Source of the DNA: Hydrogenophilus sp.
GTDB lineage: Bacteria > Pseudomonadota > Gammaproteobacteria > Burkholderiales > Thiobacillaceae
Assembly (NCBI GenBank): GCA_020692235.1
Contig: JAIMKU010000012.1
Location: forward strand, 1 to 40,775
Direction of reading: 5' to 3'
Length of the DNA: 40,775 bases
Of this stretch, positions 18,007 to 27,499 are shown piece by piece (positions within the stretch are counted from its first letter, which is position 1; every line of letters begins with the position of its first letter). Under the pieces are notes generated by a model. That model was given only the letters and a program-made list of their open reading frames with translations. It was not told the DNA's origin and did no database searches. Position numbers and translations under genes: made by a program.

Positions 18007-19305
18007 GTGACCACGCTGCCCAGGATCGAACCGACGCTGCGGCCAACCACGGCCAGGCAGTTGGCCGCCGAGCTGGTCAATGTGGTTCTGCTCCAGGGCC
18101 GTAGTCTGACCGCGGCACTCAATGCCGTGCGGCCGGGAGTTGAGCCCCGCGTTTTGGCCGACGCCCAGGACCTGAGTTACGGCGTTTTGCGGCATCTGGG
18201 CCGCCTGCGTTTCTTCCTCGATCGTTTGACCGACCGGCCGCCGAAGCCGCCCGAATTGACCGGTCTGCTGCTGACCGCGCTGTATGAACTGGACGGCCGG
18301 GATACCCCGGCCTATGCCGCGGTCAACGAGGCCGTGGCACTGACTCAACAACTCTTTCCGCGAGCCAAGGGCTTTGTCAATGCGGTATTGCGCAGCTTCA
18401 TACGCGCCCGAGTCGGCTTGGCCGCCAGCGCGGAACAAAACCTGGAGGCACGCTGGAATTTTCCCGCCTGGTGGATAACCAAGCTGCAAGGCCATTACCC
18501 CGATGCCTGGGCGGCCATGCTTGCCGCCATGAACGATCACCCGCCCATGACCTTGCGGGTCAACCTTCGACGTACCACGGTCGCGGCCTATCTCGACCGG
18601 CTGGCACAAGCTGGCCTGACCTGTCGGCAAATCGGCCCGGCGGCGCTGGTGCTTGAACGACCGGTACGGATAGGCGCGTTGCCGGGCTTCGCCGAGGGCC
18701 TGGTCTCGGTCCAGGACCTGGGCGCGCAATATGCCGCCGAACTGCTGGACTGTGCCGAGGCTATGCGGGTCCTGGATGCCTGTGCGGCGCCCGGCGGCAA
18801 GACGGCTCACCTGCTGGAACTGCGGCGGCTCGACCTGCTGGCCCTGGACGACGATGCCGGTCGCCTGGCGCGGGTGAGCGAAACCCTGGACCGACTGGGA
18901 CTCAATGCCACGGTTCAGGTCGCCGATGTCGGCCGCCCCGAGGACTGGTGGGACGGTCGACCCTTCGACCGGATATTGCTCGACGCGCCCTGTACCGCTT
19001 CCGGCGTGGCGCGTCGTCATCCAGACGGAAAATGGCTAAAGCGTTGCCAGGATGTGACCACTTTGGCGGTTCGCCAGGCGCGCCTGCTGGATGCCGTTTG
19101 GCCGCTGCTCGGCCAAGGTGGTAGATTGCTGTATGCGACCTGTAGCGTTTTTCCCGAGGAAAACGCCGATCAAGTCGAGGCCTTCCTGACCCGGCATCCC
19201 GATGCCCGTCAGGAACCGGTCAGCCTGCCCGACGGCGAGGCTGGGCAGTTGCTACCAAACGGTGACCACGACGGTTTTTTCTATGCCTCTATTGTCAAGG
19301 CGTGA
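18007..19305 (+). CDS. rsmB: 16S rRNA m5C967 methyltransferase RsmB
   Basis: Methylates C5 of C967 in 16S rRNA using S-adenosylmethionine. The 432 residues have an N-terminal NusB-like RNA-binding domain (about 15-150; LSYGVLRHLGRL, AAVNEAVALTQQLFP, GFVNAVLRSF) and a C-terminal Rossmann methyltransferase domain with VLDACAAPGGKTAHLLEL, the first catalytic cysteine in LLDAPCTASGVARRHPDGKW and the second in LLYATCSVFPEENADQV. The start is GTG immediately after the htpX stop. Its 3' end overlaps the DUF4390 gene by 23 nt. Confidence 0.95.
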   Translation: MTTLPRIEPTLRPTTARQLAAELVNVVLLQGRSLTAALNAVRPGVEPRVLADAQDLSYGVLRHLGRLRFFLDRLTDRPPKPPELTGLLLTALYELDGRDTPAYAAVNEAVALTQQLFPRAKGFVNAVLRSFIRARVGLAASAEQNLEARWNFPAWWITKLQGHYPDAWAAMLAAMNDHPPMTLRVNLRRTTVAAYLDRLAQAGLTCRQIGPAALVLERPVRIGALPGFAEGLVSVQDLGAQYAAELLDCAEAMRVLDACAAPGGKTAHLLELRRLDLLALDDDAGRLARVSETLDRLGLNATVQVADVGRPEDWWDGRPFDRILLDAPCTASGVARRHPDGKWLKRCQDVTTLAVRQARLLDAVWPLLGQGGRLLYATCSVFPEENADQVEAFLTRHPDARQEPVSLPDGEAGQLLPNGDHDGFFYASIVKA

Positions 19306-19849
19306 TTTCATTCGATTGACGTGCGCGGCGATCCTGGCGCTGAGCGCCCTGGACGCCTGGCCGAGCGATCTGCTGCGTCTGAACCGGGCCGAATTGCAAT
19401 TGCGGGGTGAGCGTTACGTGCTGACCGGCGGTTATACCGTGGAATTGACCCCCACTCTGGAAGACGCCTTGCAAAAGGGCATCGCCTTCACCTTCATCCA
19501 GTCCTTCGAAGCCGAGCGGCCCCGCGATTACTGGTTCGCCGAGGGTATTACCGTGATTCGTCGTACCCGGCAACTGAGTTACAACGCACTCCTGCGCCAA
19601 TATCAATTGCAGGCGGATGGCCTTCATGAATCCTTCGATACCCTGAACGAGGCCTTGCGCACCCTGGGCGCCTTGGCCGATTGGCCTGTGCTGGAACGCC
19701 ACCAGGTCAGCAAGAAATATCTCTATCAGGCGCGGGTGCGTATGTATCTGGACGCCGCCAAACTACCCAAACCGCTACAACTGAACGCCATCGCCTCGGA
19801 ACGTTGGGATCTCGACTCCGGCTGGCGGGAGTGGTCGTTCAGGCCGTAA
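19283..19849 (+). CDS. DUF4390 protein with possible Tat-type signal
   Basis: A 188-aa exported protein of the DUF4390 family, always seen between rsmB and the ntrYX-type genes in betaproteobacteria; function unknown. The N-terminus MPLLSRRDFIRLTCAAILAL has a twin-arginine motif (SRRDFIR) before a hydrophobic run, which suggests Tat export, with cleavage around LDAWPS. The remainder (YTVELTPTLEDALQKGIAFT, RRTRQLSYNALLRQYQL, VSKKYLYQARVRMYLD) is typical for the family. It overlaps the end of rsmB by 23 nt and ends 12 nt before ntrY, implying coexpression with the sensor kinase, perhaps as a periplasmic partner (inference). Confidence 0.8.
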   Translation: MPLLSRRDFIRLTCAAILALSALDAWPSDLLRLNRAELQLRGERYVLTGGYTVELTPTLEDALQKGIAFTFIQSFEAERPRDYWFAEGITVIRRTRQLSYNALLRQYQLQADGLHESFDTLNEALRTLGALADWPVLERHQVSKKYLYQARVRMYLDAAKLPKPLQLNAIASERWDLDSGWREWSFRP

Positions 19850-19861
19850 CCGAGCCGGCCT

Positions 19862-21991
19862 ATGCTCTATCTCGCCTTCGGCAGCCTGATCCTTGGCGCC
19901 TCCCTGGTCGGCTTGCTGGCCTTCTCGGCCGATAACTCCGGTTTTTTTGCCACCCATTTTGCCGCCCTGGTTGGGGTCGCCAGCGCGGCGACACTGGCCT
20001 TGGTCGCCCTGTTTGTCTATCAGGTCTATTCGCTTTTGCGCCGCATCCGCAACGGGGTGTTCGGCGCTCGTCTAACCGCAAACATGTTCTGGATATTCGG
20101 CTTGATGGCTTTGCTGCCCGGCCTGGTGGTATATGCCTTGTCGGTCCAGTTTCTGGTCAATTCCATCGAATCCTGGTTCGATGTGCGCATGGAACAGGCC
20201 TTGGCGAGCGGTTTGTCGCTTGGCCAATCGGCGTTGGGCAACCTGGAGAGCGAGCTGGTCAAAAAGGCCGAAGGCATGGCCATGCAGTTATCCGAATTAG
20301 CCGTCGATAAACAGGGCGCCCGACTTAACGAATTGCGCGAATCCCTAGGCGTCCAGGGGATTGCCCTGTTCGATGCCGAGGGCCGGCTGCTGGCGTTCGC
20401 GTCCTCCGACAAGGCGGCGCTGGCGCCGAGCAAACCGGAGCGGGCCGCCATCTGGCAGGCGAAACTGCAACAGCCCTGGTCGCGCACCGAACAAGACCAT
20501 GACGGTCATTCGCTGGTCGTCCGGGTGGTCGTGCCGGTAAACCTGATCAGTCTGACCGAAAGCATACGTCTACTTCAGGTCGATCAACCGGTCTCGGCCA
20601 AACTCGCCGAGGATGCCCAAAGCGTCGAGAAGGCGCACCGCGATTATCAAGAACTGGCGATCTTGCGCCTGGGCTTGAAACGTCTCTATGGCCTCTCCTT
20701 AACCATCGCCCTGGCCCTGTCGCTGTTTTCCGCCTTGTCGCTGGCCTATATCTTGTCCGAGCGGCTGGCGGCGCCGCTGCGGGTACTGGCCCGGGGCACC
20801 CGCGCCGTGGCCCGGGGCGATTTCTCCCAGGTCAGCCCGAGCCGTTCCCGCAACGAATTGGGCATGTTGACTCAATCGTTCAACCGGATGACCCAGCAAC
20901 TGTCGGAAGCGCGCGTCTCGGTCCAGGATAACCAGGATAAATTGCAGCAGGCCAACGCCTATCTGGAGAGTATCCTGGGCAGCATCAATACCGGTGTGGT
21001 GACGCTTGACAGCAAGCTCAAGGTGCGTTTGGTCAATCCCGCCGCAGCGGCTTTGTTCGGCGCACCACGCGAGTCACTGGAGGGGCGCTCGTTGGCCGAA
21101 TGGGGCGAACCCGGCGACAGCCTGCGGCACTTCGCCGGCGCTATGGCCGAGCGCTTCCTGGCGGAGCCTGGGCAACGCTGGCGGGAACAAGTGGACTTGA
21201 CCACCAGCGTCATCACCCGCGTCCTGCTGGCCCGCGGCACACCCCTGGCCGCAGGCGGCGCGGCCGAATTTGCCTTGGCGCTCGACGACATTTCCATGCT
21301 CATCCAGGCCCAGCGTGACGCCGCCTGGGGCGAGGTGGCCCGGCGCCTGGCCCATGAAATCAAGAATCCGCTGACCCCCATCCAGCTTTCCGCCGAACGC
21401 TTGCAATTAAAGCTGGCCGATCAATTGGACGAGCCCGCCCGGCGGATGCTGAGCCGCGCAACTGGCACCATCGTCGATCAAGTATCGGCCATGAAGTCGC
21501 TGGTCGATGCCTTTGCCGAATATGCCCGCACGCCATCGGTGCAGGCACAGGCTGTCGATATCAACGTGTTCGTCATGGATGTCCTGGCGCTATATGAGCA
21601 TCATGCCCCGGTCGACACCGATCTGGCCGCCGACCTGCCCATGGTGTGGGCGGACCCGGCCTTGCTCAGACAGGTGCTGGTCAACCTGATCAAGAATGCC
21701 GAGGAGTCTCTGACGGACACCGCCGCACCGAGTATCATAGTCAGGACATATGGCATGGCGGACGTGGCGGGTTTTTGCGTAGAGGACAATGGCCCCGGTT
21801 TTCCGGAGTCGCTGATGAACCGATTGTTCGAGCCCTATGCATCGACCAAGCCCAAGGGGACGGGGTTGGGATTGGCTATCGTGAAAAAGATCATCGAGGA
21901 ACATCATGGCAGCATCGAAGTGCGTAACCTGACGCCTCATGGCGCGGCGGTTTGTATCACGCTGCCGATAGTAGGGGACGGCCATGAGTGA
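19862..21991 (+). CDS. ntrY: NtrY-type membrane sensor histidine kinase
   Basis: A 709-residue kinase. Order: membrane segments near 1-25, 35-60 and 75-95; a periplasmic stretch of about 180 aa; another membrane segment at about 280-300; HAMP (ERLAAPLRVLARGTRAVARG); PAS (ESILGSINTGVVTLDSKLK); HisKA with the phospho-acceptor His498 in RRLAHEIKNPLTPIQLSAER; and HATPase with NLIKNAEES, CVEDNGPGFPE and GTGLGLAIVKKI. This layout is that of NtrY, studied in Azorhizobium and Brucella in nitrogen and redox control. It overlaps its response regulator by 8 nt. The signal here is unknown; the neighbouring trkAH genes may or may not be targets. Confidence 0.9.
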   Translation: MLYLAFGSLILGASLVGLLAFSADNSGFFATHFAALVGVASAATLALVALFVYQVYSLLRRIRNGVFGARLTANMFWIFGLMALLPGLVVYALSVQFLVNSIESWFDVRMEQALASGLSLGQSALGNLESELVKKAEGMAMQLSELAVDKQGARLNELRESLGVQGIALFDAEGRLLAFASSDKAALAPSKPERAAIWQAKLQQPWSRTEQDHDGHSLVVRVVVPVNLISLTESIRLLQVDQPVSAKLAEDAQSVEKAHRDYQELAILRLGLKRLYGLSLTIALALSLFSALSLAYILSERLAAPLRVLARGTRAVARGDFSQVSPSRSRNELGMLTQSFNRMTQQLSEARVSVQDNQDKLQQANAYLESILGSINTGVVTLDSKLKVRLVNPAAAALFGAPRESLEGRSLAEWGEPGDSLRHFAGAMAERFLAEPGQRWREQVDLTTSVITRVLLARGTPLAAGGAAEFALALDDISMLIQAQRDAAWGEVARRLAHEIKNPLTPIQLSAERLQLKLADQLDEPARRMLSRATGTIVDQVSAMKSLVDAFAEYARTPSVQAQAVDINVFVMDVLALYEHHAPVDTDLAADLPMVWADPALLRQVLVNLIKNAEESLTDTAAPSIIVRTYGMADVAGFCVEDNGPGFPESLMNRLFEPYASTKPKGTGLGLAIVKKIIEEHHGSIEVRNLTPHGAAVCITLPIVGDGHE

Positions 21992-23240
21992 AATCCTGGT
22001 GGTGGATGACGAGCCCGGTATCCGCGACCTTCTTCAGGAGATACTGGAAGAAGAAGGCTATGAGGTCAGGTTGGCCGCAAACGGCGAAGAAGCCCGCGCG
22101 GCCCGCCGGGAAAAGGCGCCGGATATGGTCTTACTCGATATCTGGATGCCGGATGTCGATGGCCTGACCCTGCTCAAGGAATGGGTCGCTGGCGATCAAC
22201 TCTCTATGCCGGTGGTCATGATGTCCGGCCATGGCACTATCCATACCGCCGTTGAAGCGACCCGGCTCGGCGCCTTCGATTTCCTGGAAAAGCCGGTACC
22301 GTACAAGAAGCTATTACAGACCGTGGTCCGGGCGCTCGACTCGCGCCGGACCAAGGATGCTCAGCCCGCCAGCCTGTCACGGCTGGGTGAGGGCGAGGTC
22401 GTGCGTCTGCTGGCCCAGCGTCTACGTCAGGCGGCTCATGCCGGCTCGGCGATCTTGCTGACCGGCGAGCCGGGCGCCGGGACCGATATTTGCGCCCAGT
22501 TTCTCCATGTCCCGGATACCCCCTGGGTCGCCCCGGAGGAAATTGGCGCCTTGGCTGAAAGGCCGTTGGACTGGCTGGCCGAGGCCAAGGGCGGAACCCT
22601 GTTCTTGAGTGAGGTGGGCCGACTCACTACCTTGCAGCAGAAAGGCCTGCTGCTGCTCATCGGCAGGCGCCTTGAATTTGCCGTGAATCTGATCTGCGCC
22701 AGCAACGAGAACCTCGCCAGCAAGGCCTTGGCTGGCGGTTATTCGCGTGATCTTTACAATGTCCTGGCCCAGGTTGCGGTCCGGGTGCCGTCCCTGCGTG
22801 AGCACCGCGAGGATATACCGGCGCTGGCAACGGTGGCGTTGGCCGAGAGTCTGACCAGGACCGGCTTGGGGCCGAAACTGTTTTCCGATGCGGCGCTGGA
22901 TCGGCTGGCGCGCCACGATTGGCCGGGCAATCTGGACGAATTGAACGGTGTGGTCAGTAATCTGGCCATGACCGAGTTGACCGAGCTGATCGACCTGAAG
23001 GATGTTGATGCGTTGCTCGGCAGTGGCGCCCAAATGGATGGCGGGGCGCTGGCGGAGTTGTTCACACTGCCGCTCAAGGAGGCGCGGGATGCCTTTGAAC
23101 AGGCCTATCTGGAGGCCGTCCTGCGTGAATGCGGCAGCATGTCGCGGGCAGCGGAGCGCTCCGGTCTGGAACGGACCCATTTGTACCGGAAGATCAAACA
23201 ATTAGGCGTAAAACCGCCGGTCCGGAACGATCACCACTGA
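21984..23240 (+). CDS. ntrX: NtrX-like response regulator with degenerate AAA+ domain
   Basis: A 418-residue partner of the NtrY kinase. Receiver domain 1-120 with Asp52 as phosphorylation site (LLDIWMPDVDG), Ser82 and Lys103. The middle is an AAA+ domain of NtrC type that has lost its working parts: Walker A reads GEPGAGTD at 161-168, where NtrC proteins have GESGTGKE, so the lysine is gone; Walker B reads GGTLFLSEV with Ser209 for Asp; and the GAFTGA loop that contacts sigma-54 is absent. The C-terminal Fis-type helix-turn-helix is intact (ECGSMSRAAERSGLERTHLYRKIKQLG). So it probably binds DNA and regulates without sigma-54 remodelling. It overlaps ntrY by 8 nt and precedes trkA by 39 nt. 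Confidence 0.88.
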   Translation: MSEILVVDDEPGIRDLLQEILEEEGYEVRLAANGEEARAARREKAPDMVLLDIWMPDVDGLTLLKEWVAGDQLSMPVVMMSGHGTIHTAVEATRLGAFDFLEKPVPYKKLLQTVVRALDSRRTKDAQPASLSRLGEGEVVRLLAQRLRQAAHAGSAILLTGEPGAGTDICAQFLHVPDTPWVAPEEIGALAERPLDWLAEAKGGTLFLSEVGRLTTLQQKGLLLLIGRRLEFAVNLICASNENLASKALAGGYSRDLYNVLAQVAVRVPSLREHREDIPALATVALAESLTRTGLGPKLFSDAALDRLARHDWPGNLDELNGVVSNLAMTELTELIDLKDVDALLGSGAQMDGGALAELFTLPLKEARDAFEQAYLEAVLRECGSMSRAAERSGLERTHLYRKIKQLGVKPPVRNDHH

Positions 23241-23279
23241 CCGGCGTTCATCCGTGCACGAACCCGATCGGGATACCTT

Positions 23280-24686
23280 ATGAAGATCATCATTCTCGGC
23301 GCCGGACAGGTGGGCTCAAACCTGGCGGCCAGCCTGGTGTCCGAGGCCAACGACATCACCGTGGTAGACATCGACGCCGTCAAACTGGCGTTCTTGCAGG
23401 ACCGCTATGATCTGCGCACGGTTTGCGGTCAGGCTTCGCACCCCTCGGTATTGCGCCAGGCCGGCGCCGAAGACGCCGACATGCTGGTGGCGGTGACGCT
23501 AAACGACGAAACCAATATGGTGGCCTGCAAGCTGGCCGCCACCATGTTCAACATTCCCACCAAGATCGCCCGCATCCGCGCCCAGGACTATATGCAAAAC
23601 GAAGCCCTGTTCGCCCCGGAAAACATGGCCGTGGATTTCGTCATCAGCCCGGAGAAGGAAGTCACCAATTACCTGCGGCGTCTGATCGACTATCCTGGCG
23701 CCTTGCAGGTGGTCGATTTTGCCGTAGGCCGCATCCGGCTGGTCGCGGTCAAGGTACATGGCGGTTTTCTGGTCGGCCATGAATTACGTGAGTTACGCGA
23801 TCACTTGCGCTTACACCTGCGCGAAGCCAAGAACGGAAATCCGCGCGAACTGGATGCCCGGATACCGGCCATTTTTCGTCATGGCCAACCCTTGGTCCCT
23901 TGTGGGAGCACGATCATTCAGGATGGCGATGAGGTATTCTTTCTTGCGGCCATGGAACATATCATGGCAGTCATGAAGGAAATGCGGCGCACCGATCGGT
24001 CTGTCCGCAGGGTCATGATCGGCGGTGGCGGCAATATCGGCAGCCGCCTGGCCGCCGCACTGGAGGGCGATTACCAGGTCAAGCTCATCGAGCATAACAA
24101 GAAGCACTCGCAGGAATTGGCCGAGCGTTTGACCAGTACCCTGGTGTTGGTCGGCGACGTGACCGACGAGGAACTGCTGTTGCAGGAGAACATCGAGGAC
24201 ATGGACGTCTTCTGCGCCCTGACCAACGGCGACGAAGACAACATCATGTCGGCCCTGCTGGCGAAGCGGATGGGGGCGAAAAGGGTCATCGCCCTGATTA
24301 ACCGTAGTAGCTATGTTGACCTGTTGCAGGGCGGCGAGATCGATGTGGCGCTTTCCCCTGCCCAGGCTACCATTGGGCCTCTGCTAACCCTTATCCGCCA
24401 CGGCGATATGGCGGTCGTCTACAGCCTTCGGCGCGGTGCGGCCGAGGCCATGGAAGTAGTGGTGCATGGCGATGCCAAGACCTCCAAACTCATCGGCCGC
24501 CGGATCGAACAGATCGACCTGCCCGAAGGCGTGTCGATCGGCGCCATCGCGCGGGGCGACGAGGTTGTCATCGCCCACCATGACACGCCGATCGAGCCGG
24601 AGGATCACCTCATCCTGTTCATTCCCAACAAGCGGATGATCCCCAAGGTGGAAAAACTGCTCCAGGTTGGTTTTGGCTTTTTCTAA
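23280..24686 (+). CDS. trkA: Trk potassium uptake regulatory subunit TrkA
   Basis: Peripheral membrane protein that binds NAD(H) and gates the TrkH potassium channel. The 468 residues contain two RCK units. The first opens with MKIIILGAGQVGSNLAASL and VVDIDAVKLAFLQDRYD; the second opens near residue 240 with VMIGGGGNIGSRLAAALEG. Each is followed by a TrkA-C domain (LVAVKVHGGFLVGHELRELR and DAKTSKLIGRRIEQIDLPEG). Length matches E. coli (458). It precedes trkH by 16 nt, giving a complete Trk system. Confidence 0.96.
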   Translation: MKIIILGAGQVGSNLAASLVSEANDITVVDIDAVKLAFLQDRYDLRTVCGQASHPSVLRQAGAEDADMLVAVTLNDETNMVACKLAATMFNIPTKIARIRAQDYMQNEALFAPENMAVDFVISPEKEVTNYLRRLIDYPGALQVVDFAVGRIRLVAVKVHGGFLVGHELRELRDHLRLHLREAKNGNPRELDARIPAIFRHGQPLVPCGSTIIQDGDEVFFLAAMEHIMAVMKEMRRTDRSVRRVMIGGGGNIGSRLAAALEGDYQVKLIEHNKKHSQELAERLTSTLVLVGDVTDEELLLQENIEDMDVFCALTNGDEDNIMSALLAKRMGAKRVIALINRSSYVDLLQGGEIDVALSPAQATIGPLLTLIRHGDMAVVYSLRRGAAEAMEVVVHGDAKTSKLIGRRIEQIDLPEGVSIGAIARGDEVVIAHHDTPIEPEDHLILFIPNKRMIPKVEKLLQVGFGFF

Positions 24687-24702
24687 GTCGTTGGCGCTGA
24701 CC

Positions 24703-26163
24703 ATGCACCGCCGCCTCCTACCTATCCTGAATGTACTTGGACTGGTCATTGTCGTATTCGGGCTTTCCATGCTGGTGCCGTTGCTGATCTCCCTTGCTCT
24801 CGGCGACGATGCCCGCTCGGCCTTCGACGAGAGCTTTCTGGCGACCTTCGTGATCGGCCTGGTGTTGTGGCTTACCGGACGCTTGCACCGGCGCGAACTC
24901 AAAGCGCGGGACGGTTTCCTGCTGGTGGTGATGATCTGGCTGCTGCTGCCGGTGTTCGGCGCCCAGCCGCTATTGTTCTATCTGCCGGGGCTGTCCTTCA
25001 CCGATGCCTATTTCGAGGCAATGTCGGGCTTGACCACCACCGGCGCCACAGTACTCTCCGGCCTCGACGGCTTGCCGCCGTCGATTAACCTGTGGCGGAC
25101 CCAGATGCACTTCATTGGCGGTATGGGCGTCATCGTGCTGGTCGTGGCGGTGCTGCCCATACTGGGCGTCGGGGGCCGGCAGATGTTCAAGGCAGAGACG
25201 CCGGGGCCGATGAAGGACACCAAGCTGACCCCGCGCATGACCGAGACTGCAAAAGGCCTTTGGCTCGCCTACATGTTGCTGACTGCTGCCTGCATATTGG
25301 CCTTCTATGCCGGCGGTATGGGCTGGCTGGAGGCCCTGACACATGCCTTTTCGGTGATGGGTCTGGGTGGCTTCTCCTCCCATGATGCCAGTCTGGGGTA
25401 CTTCCATTCGGCCACCCTGGAGGCTATCGCAGGCGGCTTCGCCCTGCTTGCCGGGATCAATTTCGCCACCCATTTCATGGCCCTAAGTGGCCATTCTTTC
25501 AAGCCGTACCGTTACGACCCGGAAATCCGTTGGTTCCTCTCGGTGGTCCTGCTCTCTTGCCTGGGGCTGGCGTTGCTGCTCTGGTACCTGCATGTCTATC
25601 CCGATTTCCTGACCGCACTGCGCTACGCCACTTTCAACACCATTTCGATGGCCACCACGCTGGGTTTATCGACTGCCGACTACAATACCTGGCCGCTGTT
25701 CGCCGGTTTGTGGATGCTTTTTCTGTCCAGCTTCTCGACCAGCGCCGGTTCGACCGGCGGCGGCATCAAGATGATGCGTGCCATCCTCCTCTACAAGCAG
25801 GTTTACCGGGAACTGGTCAAGTTGCTGCACCCCAATGCCGAGACGCCGACCAAACTGGGTGGCGTGGTGGTGCCGAACAAGATCATCTATGCCGTGTTGG
25901 CCTTCATGTTCATTTATGTCGCTGCCATTGTCCTGTTGAGCTTCATACTGATCGCCTCCGGTCTCGATGTGGTCACCGCCTTCTCGGCGGTAGTCGCCAC
26001 CATCGACAACACCGGCCCCGGCCTCGGCCGAGTCGGATCGGCCACCACCTATGCGGCGCTCACCGATTTCCAGACCTGGGTATGCACCTTCTCCATGCTG
26101 CTCGGCCGTCTGGAATTGTTCACCCTGCTGGTGGTGCTGACGCCGGTGTTCTGGAAAAAATGA
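24703..26163 (+). CDS. trkH: Trk potassium channel-forming subunit TrkH
   Basis: Inner-membrane potassium translocator of 486 aa from the ATG at 24703 (a TTG at 24667 inside the trkA end is less likely). It has about ten hydrophobic segments and the four re-entrant pore loops of the Trk/Ktr family: MSGLTTTGATVLSGLD, HAFSVMGLGGFSSHDASLG, SMATTLGLSTADYNTWP, and the late AVVATIDNTGPGLGRVG. The first-loop partner ends in WRTQMHFIGGMGVIVL. SSFSTSAGSTGGGIKMMR is also diagnostic. It works together with TrkA, encoded just upstream. Confidence 0.95.
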   Translation: MHRRLLPILNVLGLVIVVFGLSMLVPLLISLALGDDARSAFDESFLATFVIGLVLWLTGRLHRRELKARDGFLLVVMIWLLLPVFGAQPLLFYLPGLSFTDAYFEAMSGLTTTGATVLSGLDGLPPSINLWRTQMHFIGGMGVIVLVVAVLPILGVGGRQMFKAETPGPMKDTKLTPRMTETAKGLWLAYMLLTAACILAFYAGGMGWLEALTHAFSVMGLGGFSSHDASLGYFHSATLEAIAGGFALLAGINFATHFMALSGHSFKPYRYDPEIRWFLSVVLLSCLGLALLLWYLHVYPDFLTALRYATFNTISMATTLGLSTADYNTWPLFAGLWMLFLSSFSTSAGSTGGGIKMMRAILLYKQVYRELVKLLHPNAETPTKLGGVVVPNKIIYAVLAFMFIYVAAIVLLSFILIASGLDVVTAFSAVVATIDNTGPGLGRVGSATTYAALTDFQTWVCTFSMLLGRLELFTLLVVLTPVFWKK

Positions 26164-26257
26164 GCCCGATCGAGAATCTTACAAGATGCCGGAGGATGAC
26201 GGCAACCGGCCCATGGGCTAACATCGGCCCCCATTGATATTCATTAGGAGTCGGCAT

Positions 26258-26524
26258 ATGGCACGCATGGTGCAGTGTGTAAAACTGGGGCGCGAGGCCG
26301 AAGGCATGGATTTTCCACCCTACCCCGGCGACCTGGGTAAGCGCATCTTCGAAAGCGTATCCAAAGAGGCCTGGCAAGGCTGGGTTCGCCTGCAGACCAT
26401 GATTATCAACGAGAATCGCCTCAATCTGGCCGATGCCCAGCACCGCAAATATTTGCTGGAACAGGCCGAGAAATACTTCTTCGGCGAATGCGTCGGTGCC
26501 CCCCAGGGCTATGTAACGCACTGA
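26258..26524 (+). CDS. yggX: Probable Fe(2+)-trafficking protein YggX
   Basis: A small (88 aa) cytoplasmic protein of the YggX family, linked to protection of iron-sulfur enzymes from oxidative damage. Blocks: [20 protein letters not shown] with the conserved Cys near residue 7, then [27 protein letters not shown] and [14 protein letters not shown]. The ATG at 26258 has a good TAGGAG ribosome-binding site. Its stop overlaps the ubiE start as TGATG, so the two genes are coupled. In E. coli it sits next to mutY instead. Confidence 0.93.
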   Translation: MARMVQCVKLGREAEGMDFPPYPGDLGKRIFESVSKEAWQGWVRLQTMIINENRLNLADAQHRKYLLEQAEKYFFGECVGAPQGYVTH

Positions 26525-27264
26525 TGGCCGAGGATAAGACCACTCATTTCGGCTTCAAGACCGTCGCGGAGACCGAAAAGGCCACCAAGGTGGCGGAGGT
26601 TTTTCATTCTGTCGCCAACCGCTACGACTTGATGAACGACCTCATGTCGGTCGGCCTGCACCGGGTCTGGAAGCGCTTCCTGCAATTGAAGGCCAATGTC
26701 CGCCCTGGGATGTGCTGTCTGGACATCGCCGGTGGCACCGGCGATGTCGCCCGGCTACTGGCCCAGGATGCCGGCCCCACCGGCCAGGTCTGGCTGACCG
26801 ACATCAACGGCTCGATGTTGGGAGTCGGTCGCGACCGTCTGCTCGACGAAGGCATGATGTTACCGACGGCCCAGTGCGATGCCGAGAAACTGCCCTTCCC
26901 GAACGACTATTTCGATCTGGTGACCGTCGCTTTCGGCCTGCGCAACATGACCCACAAGGAGGCCGCGTTGCAGGAGATGCGGCGGGTGCTGAGGCCAGGC
27001 GGACGCCTGATGGTGCTGGAGTTTTCCAAGGTCTGGAAGCCGCTTGCGCCACTCTATGACCTCTATTCGTTCCAGGTCTTGCCTCGCCTGGGCGAGGCGG
27101 TAGCAAAGGATTCGGCCAGCTACAAATACCTGGCTGAATCGATCCGGATGCATCCGGATCAAGAAACCCTCAAGGGCATGATGACCGAGGCCGGCTTCGG
27201 TAAAGTGGGTTACCACAATCTGACCGGCGGCGTTGTGGCCCTGCACCTGGGCTACAAGCTCTAA
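26524..27264 (+). CDS. ubiE: Ubiquinone/menaquinone biosynthesis C-methyltransferase
   Basis: UbiE performs the C-methylation step of ubiquinone and menaquinone synthesis, using S-adenosylmethionine. The 246 residues start [20 protein letters not shown] and contain [20 protein letters not shown], the SAM motif [51 protein letters not shown] and the end [12 protein letters not shown]. The ATG overlaps the yggX stop. The stop TAA (27262-27264) lies within the left CTAAT direct repeat of the insertion element that follows, but the reading frame is intact. Confidence 0.96.
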   Translation: MAEDKTTHFGFKTVAETEKATKVAEVFHSVANRYDLMNDLMSVGLHRVWKRFLQLKANVRPGMCCLDIAGGTGDVARLLAQDAGPTGQVWLTDINGSMLGVGRDRLLDEGMMLPTAQCDAEKLPFPNDYFDLVTVAFGLRNMTHKEAALQEMRRVLRPGGRLMVLEFSKVWKPLAPLYDLYSFQVLPRLGEAVAKDSASYKYLAESIRMHPDQETLKGMMTEAGFGKVGYHNLTGGVVALHLGYKL

Positions 27265-27265
27265 T

Positions 27266-27499
27266 CCTAGAAACCGCAGTTGACCGCTGATGTGCCATTG
27301 GAACGTCTCATGCCGGCTGGGTTTGCTGTCTTCGGGGGAACTCACCGGTGGGTGAGCACGCTACGCACCCGATTGCGCGTCTGGCGCGCCGCCTGGCGGT
27401 GTTGCTCCTCCTTGCAGGGAGTGACCATGCCGCGTCGTCGCGCCTTGCCAGTCAACGCGCCAAACGCGCACTCAGGCGTGTTCAACTGCGGTTTCTAGG
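27266..27499. mobile_element. 234-bp non-autonomous insertion element (MITE-like) between ubiE and greB
   Basis: The ends are perfect 18-bp inverted repeats: CCTAGAAACCGCAGTTGA at 27266-27283 and its exact reverse complement TCAACTGCGGTTTCTAGG at 27482-27499. Each side carries the 5-bp direct repeat CTAAT (27261-27265 and 27500-27504), as expected for a target-site duplication. The inside is GC-rich, contains small hairpins (for example CTCACC-GGTG-GGTGAG) and has no open frame of useful length, so it would need a transposase from elsewhere. The transposase family that recognises these ends is not identifiable here. When transcribed from either side the ends can pair to a long stem and may help terminate the two convergent genes (inference). 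Confidence 0.88.

Noticed and set aside
17137-19020. Minus-strand open frame of 627 codons over htpX and rsmB
   Set aside because: Entirely antisense to two recognised genes; its Gln/Gly/His-rich composition is typical of reverse-frame artefacts.
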